Of a DNA stretch of 64,000 nt, positions 61,598 to 64,000 are shown one piece after another (the first letter of the stretch is position 1; each line of letters starts with the position of its first letter). Both the position numbers and the translations under genes were made by a program. The DNA is taken from the NCBI GenBank assembly GCA_009739215.1, contig VSJF01000001.1, positions 2,790,001-2,854,000 on the forward strand, given 5' to 3'. The notes under the pieces were generated by a model. The model saw only the letters and a list, made by a program, of their open reading frames with translations. It made no database searches and had not been told where the DNA came from. The stretch comes from Floccularia luteovirens (lineage: Eukaryota; Basidiomycota; Agaricomycetes; Agaricales; Squamanitaceae).

Positions 61598-63072
61598 CTA
61601 AGCCCATTTCTTGACGTCCTCTTCAGAGGGACCCACAGGTTCGTCCGAGGCAGCCAGGTTGCATTGATGGAAAGCTCTAACTTGATCGGGCTGGAATGCC
61701 CCGACTACAGTGTGAAGCAGACCGCGGTTGTGAAAAAGAACGAGATCATTCGGACGCCTTCAAATATTATTTAGTCACCTGGATGGCTAATGCAACAAAG
61801 AATACCCCTTACCAATCGTGAGGGTATACAAGCTTGATTCATATCAAAATTAGTAAATCCCCGAATATACTAGTGGAAGAATAACTAACCTCAGGCGCGA
61901 TAGCAGGCCTTTGCATCTTGTACAAGAGTCCTCGCACCTCCTTCAGATCCTTCAAATGAGCTCCATCAGGGTATAATGCGCCTTCACGCTTTGCACCTGC
62001 TGGTAGCGGAGCGATCAATAATTCCTGCACACCACATGGATGAACTTGGAAGTGAAGCTCTCCAGTTACTGGATTCTTCCAGAGCTAAAATAACAAAAAT
62101 AGTAGATGAGCCCGTGCTGGAAGCTCCGAATATGAAATGATAGGCTTGCCATTGGGAATATTTTGAGTTTTGATGCTTGCCAAGGGGGAAGTTCATCCAA
62201 AGGTAGTTCTAAACCTTCCGATTCAATGCCGAGGCCAGTAGACATAGCATGTGCGGGTGACATCCATACATATGGATGCGGCGCATATTTGATCCTTGTT
62301 CTTACTGCAACACTCTTGAGCTCTGCAGGGAGGATGTTGAACATGGTCCGGCCCGAAACAAAAGCGGTCGTCCCCAGTGGTACTTTCAGCTCGTCCCTGG
62401 TCCCATCATCATATCTACAGACTTGAGGCTCGCCCTTTGGAACGGAGATTCCGTAAAGAGTTGTAACCTTGGGGGGGTTGAGGTCATATAGCGCAGCATC
62501 GATGTGCCAGCGGTAGAAGCGAGTGACACCCTGCGCTTCATCCTCTGGGGAGACACGAGACTTGTGAAATGTTGTGTGGCTGGGATGCTTGAGTTTGGCC
62601 TCTGCGAGTCCTTCGTGGTTGTAGACCGTACCATTTCCGATGAGTTGCACTTGTGGTACTCGTGGTATTGTCTTCAAATCTGGATGTAATATAGATTTCT
62701 TCGTTTCCTCAGTCTTGTTGTTTCCGTGCCCGTAGCTCTCTGATGAAGGGTCGAATGACTGCCAGGACATCAGTGACGTTATGTATGATAGGGGGAATCA
62801 TACAGACCTTTGTAAGTGCGTACTGTTCTTCAGGTGTTAAGACTACGTCTCGGAACAAAAGGGCGTCGTACTTCAAATACAAGGGTCAGCTTGACGTTAC
62901 GGATAAGACATCGTACGAAGCTACACACCTTATAAAGTGCTTGCTGGACCTCTTTCAATTGTTCAGGGGTCAGCTTGCCGGGATGAATGCCTTTGACCTC
63001 GCGACCAAAATCAACAAATTTAGAGGGATCTGCACTAGCAGGTAGAGGGAGGGGAGTGAGTTCGATGGCCAT
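61598..63072 (-). CDS. xanA: alpha-ketoglutarate-dependent xanthine dioxygenase, XanA-like (TauD/TfdA fold)
   Basis: About five exons on the minus strand from ATG 63072 to TAG 61600-61598, roughly 380 residues. The Fe(II)-binding HxD sits in TRFYRWHIDAALYDLNPP and the distal His in LVLFHNRGLLHTVVGAF. Blocks typical of fungal XanA are present: LTKSFDPSSESYGHG, SILHPDLKTIPRVPQVQLIG, VPLGTTAFVSGRTMF, YAPHPYVWMSPAHAMSTGLG, CWKNPVTGELHFQVHP and QCNLAASDEPVGP. XanA uses O2 and alpha-ketoglutarate to convert xanthine to uric acid, an alternative to the molybdenum enzyme xanthine dehydrogenase, so it feeds purine use as a nitrogen source. All three iron ligands are present. No purine-pathway neighbour is adjacent; the gene sits beside a ribosomal protein gene. 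Confidence 0.9.
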
Positions 63073-63648
63073 GAATATGTGATTGGAGAGTAGTGACGTT
63101 GTATCGATAAGACACTTCTATATGCGCATGCAGGGCCCAGCTGGTATTTATCTAACCTCAGACGCGTCTCGGACCATGTGCTCCTTCGACAAGCAAAAGT
63201 CCACCGGTGGTCCGACGCCGCAATTGGTGCCAACCGCTACATGCATAATCCCATATTGTGTTTCGCTTAGCCCATTAATAATGTGAAGATTTTACGTCCG
63301 CAAGCTGTCTTCTAGAAATTTGATTAGAAATTTGATTAGAATGTACTGATAAGAGGAGGTCACTAATGAAGCAGTCCTTGTAAATAGATAGTCATGATCA
63401 AAATCTACCATCATTAATCATTGTCGGAATAAATTTTATGTCAGAGCATAGTCGATACTGCAACTTGATGATGGAAGATCAGTAATCTCTCTATACAATT
63501 TGGATGCTACAGGCTGATTACTCATTCAGACAGCAGGAAACTCCGTATATTTCATGACTTCATGATTATATTTGATTGCATGGTTGCATGAAAAAAAGAG
63601 CAGTATATAATGGTAACATACATCCGAATCTAGCCAAAAGCATCCTGA
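63073..63648. other. intergenic region with a 12-bp tandem duplication
   Basis: About 575 AT-rich bases between two minus-strand genes. It includes the dioxygenase promoter and the eL21 3' UTR. The unit TAGAAATTTGAT is repeated in tandem within it (listed separately). No gene is seen. Confidence 0.5.
63313..63340. repeat. 12-bp direct tandem repeat
   Basis: TAGAAATTTGAT occurs at 63313-63324 and again at 63325-63336, with a partial third unit TAGA. It is non-coding and probably a replication-slippage product. Confidence 0.85.
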
Positions 63649-64000
63649 CTAGATTGTCGTCTCGTAAGGTACGGGGACCATAGTTTGTGGACTATTTTCT
63701 GCTGTTGAGACTGTGTAAGCTGTTCTTGGAAGAGCTGGAATGCGTCTCAAGTTTACACGTTCTTTGAGTTGTAATGAGATCAAGTCAAAGTAGAGCGAAT
63801 GTACAAGAAATATTACTTACCACCCTTCGCTTTTGCAGCAGCATGCGCATCGTGGTTGCTCTTTACCCTGTCCAAGAACTCCTGACGACATTTTGAATGA
63901 CGAATGTGCTCAACGCGGAGGTTAACACGTTTTTCGATGTAGCGGTTTCCAACTACTTTGTATACGATGACACCGACGGCGGATGGGGTTACGTTGTATA
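63649..64000 (-). CDS. RPL21: 60S ribosomal protein eL21 (3' part, cut by window edge)
   Basis: The gene runs off the right edge, so the start is missing. The upstream exon visible at the window end reads SAVGVIVYKVVGNRYIEKRV, NLRVEHIRHSKCRQEFLDRV and KSNHDAHAAAKAKG, which is the eL21 core. A phase-1 intron (donor GTAAGT, acceptor ending CAAAG) joins it to the last exon, ERVNLRRIPALPRTAYTVST then NSPQTMVPVPYETTI, ending at TAG 63651-63649. A later in-frame AG (before CTCTTCC) would drop RVNLRRIP, which matches the family, so I chose the earlier acceptor. eL21 is a structural protein of the large ribosomal subunit. The YETTI ending is diagnostic. Confidence 0.93.

Noticed and set aside
1..64000. 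CRISPR arrays, prokaryotic operons, phage or insertion sequences
   Set aside because: No regularly spaced repeats, no polycistronic layout and no transposase; the whole window is spliced eukaryotic DNA.

Overview
The window is nuclear DNA of a filamentous basidiomycete, most likely an Agaricomycete (mushroom-forming fungus). Genes are broken by many short introns (about 45-65 bp, GT..AG) and packed on both strands. The recognisable proteins are typical eukaryotic and fungal ones: centrin, TORC1 Raptor, dynactin p150Glued, Swi5, a CorA Mg2+ transporter, a xanthine dioxygenase and ribosomal protein eL21. I saw no prokaryotic operon, CRISPR array, rRNA or convincing tRNA. Splice sites were worked out by eye from reading-frame continuity and family resemblance. 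Where the summed exon length divides exactly by three, the entry says so.

Layout. 1-0.7 kb: centrin (CDC31). 0.7-5.1 kb: gene-poor, with a possible F-box relic, a tetranucleotide microsatellite and an unexplained 213-codon open frame. 5.1-7.5 kb (-): a large two-finger C2H2 regulator. 7.5-16.8 kb: a 9-kb stretch with no gene I can support. 16.8-18.0 kb (+): a shorter paralogue of the same C2H2 regulator. 19.0-22.1 kb (+): a GPI-type CE4 polysaccharide deacetylase and a tiny zinc-ribbon protein with micro-exons. 22.4-27.6 kb (-): Raptor. 28.0-32.6 kb (+): dynactin p150Glued, divergent from Raptor. 33.0-34.6 kb (+): a third, unrelated C2H2 protein. 34.9-36.3 kb (-): adenosine kinase. 36.7-38.0 kb (+): an RCC1-repeat protein (Ats1/Kti13-like), tail to tail with Swi5 (-). 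39.1-44.8 kb (+): a full-length ABCA transporter. 45.3-47.2 kb (-): two small membrane proteins. 47.9-48.6 kb (+): a PPOX/FMN-binding protein. 48.9-49.5 kb (-): a prothymosin-like acidic protein. 49.5-52.9 kb: gene-poor, perhaps a dead membrane-protein gene. 52.9-57.3 kb (+): an AGC kinase with a PX-like N-terminus. 58.1-60.6 kb (+): a CorA transporter. 61.0-61.5 kb (+): a small conserved-looking protein. 61.6-63.1 kb (-): a XanA-type dioxygenase. 63.6-64.0 kb (-): the 3' part of eL21.

Most of the content is housekeeping. Two genes belong to growth signalling: Raptor is the TORC1 scaffold, and the AGC kinase is of the class that acts near TOR/PDK1. The two paralogous C2H2 proteins keep the Msn2/Msn4 base-contacting residues. 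The most interesting signal is this C2H2 pair: both keep a 17-residue VPVPNLTKKSRGRRVPT block ahead of the fingers and the same phase-1 intron in the finger linker, and they sit divergently on either side of the 9-kb gene-free region.
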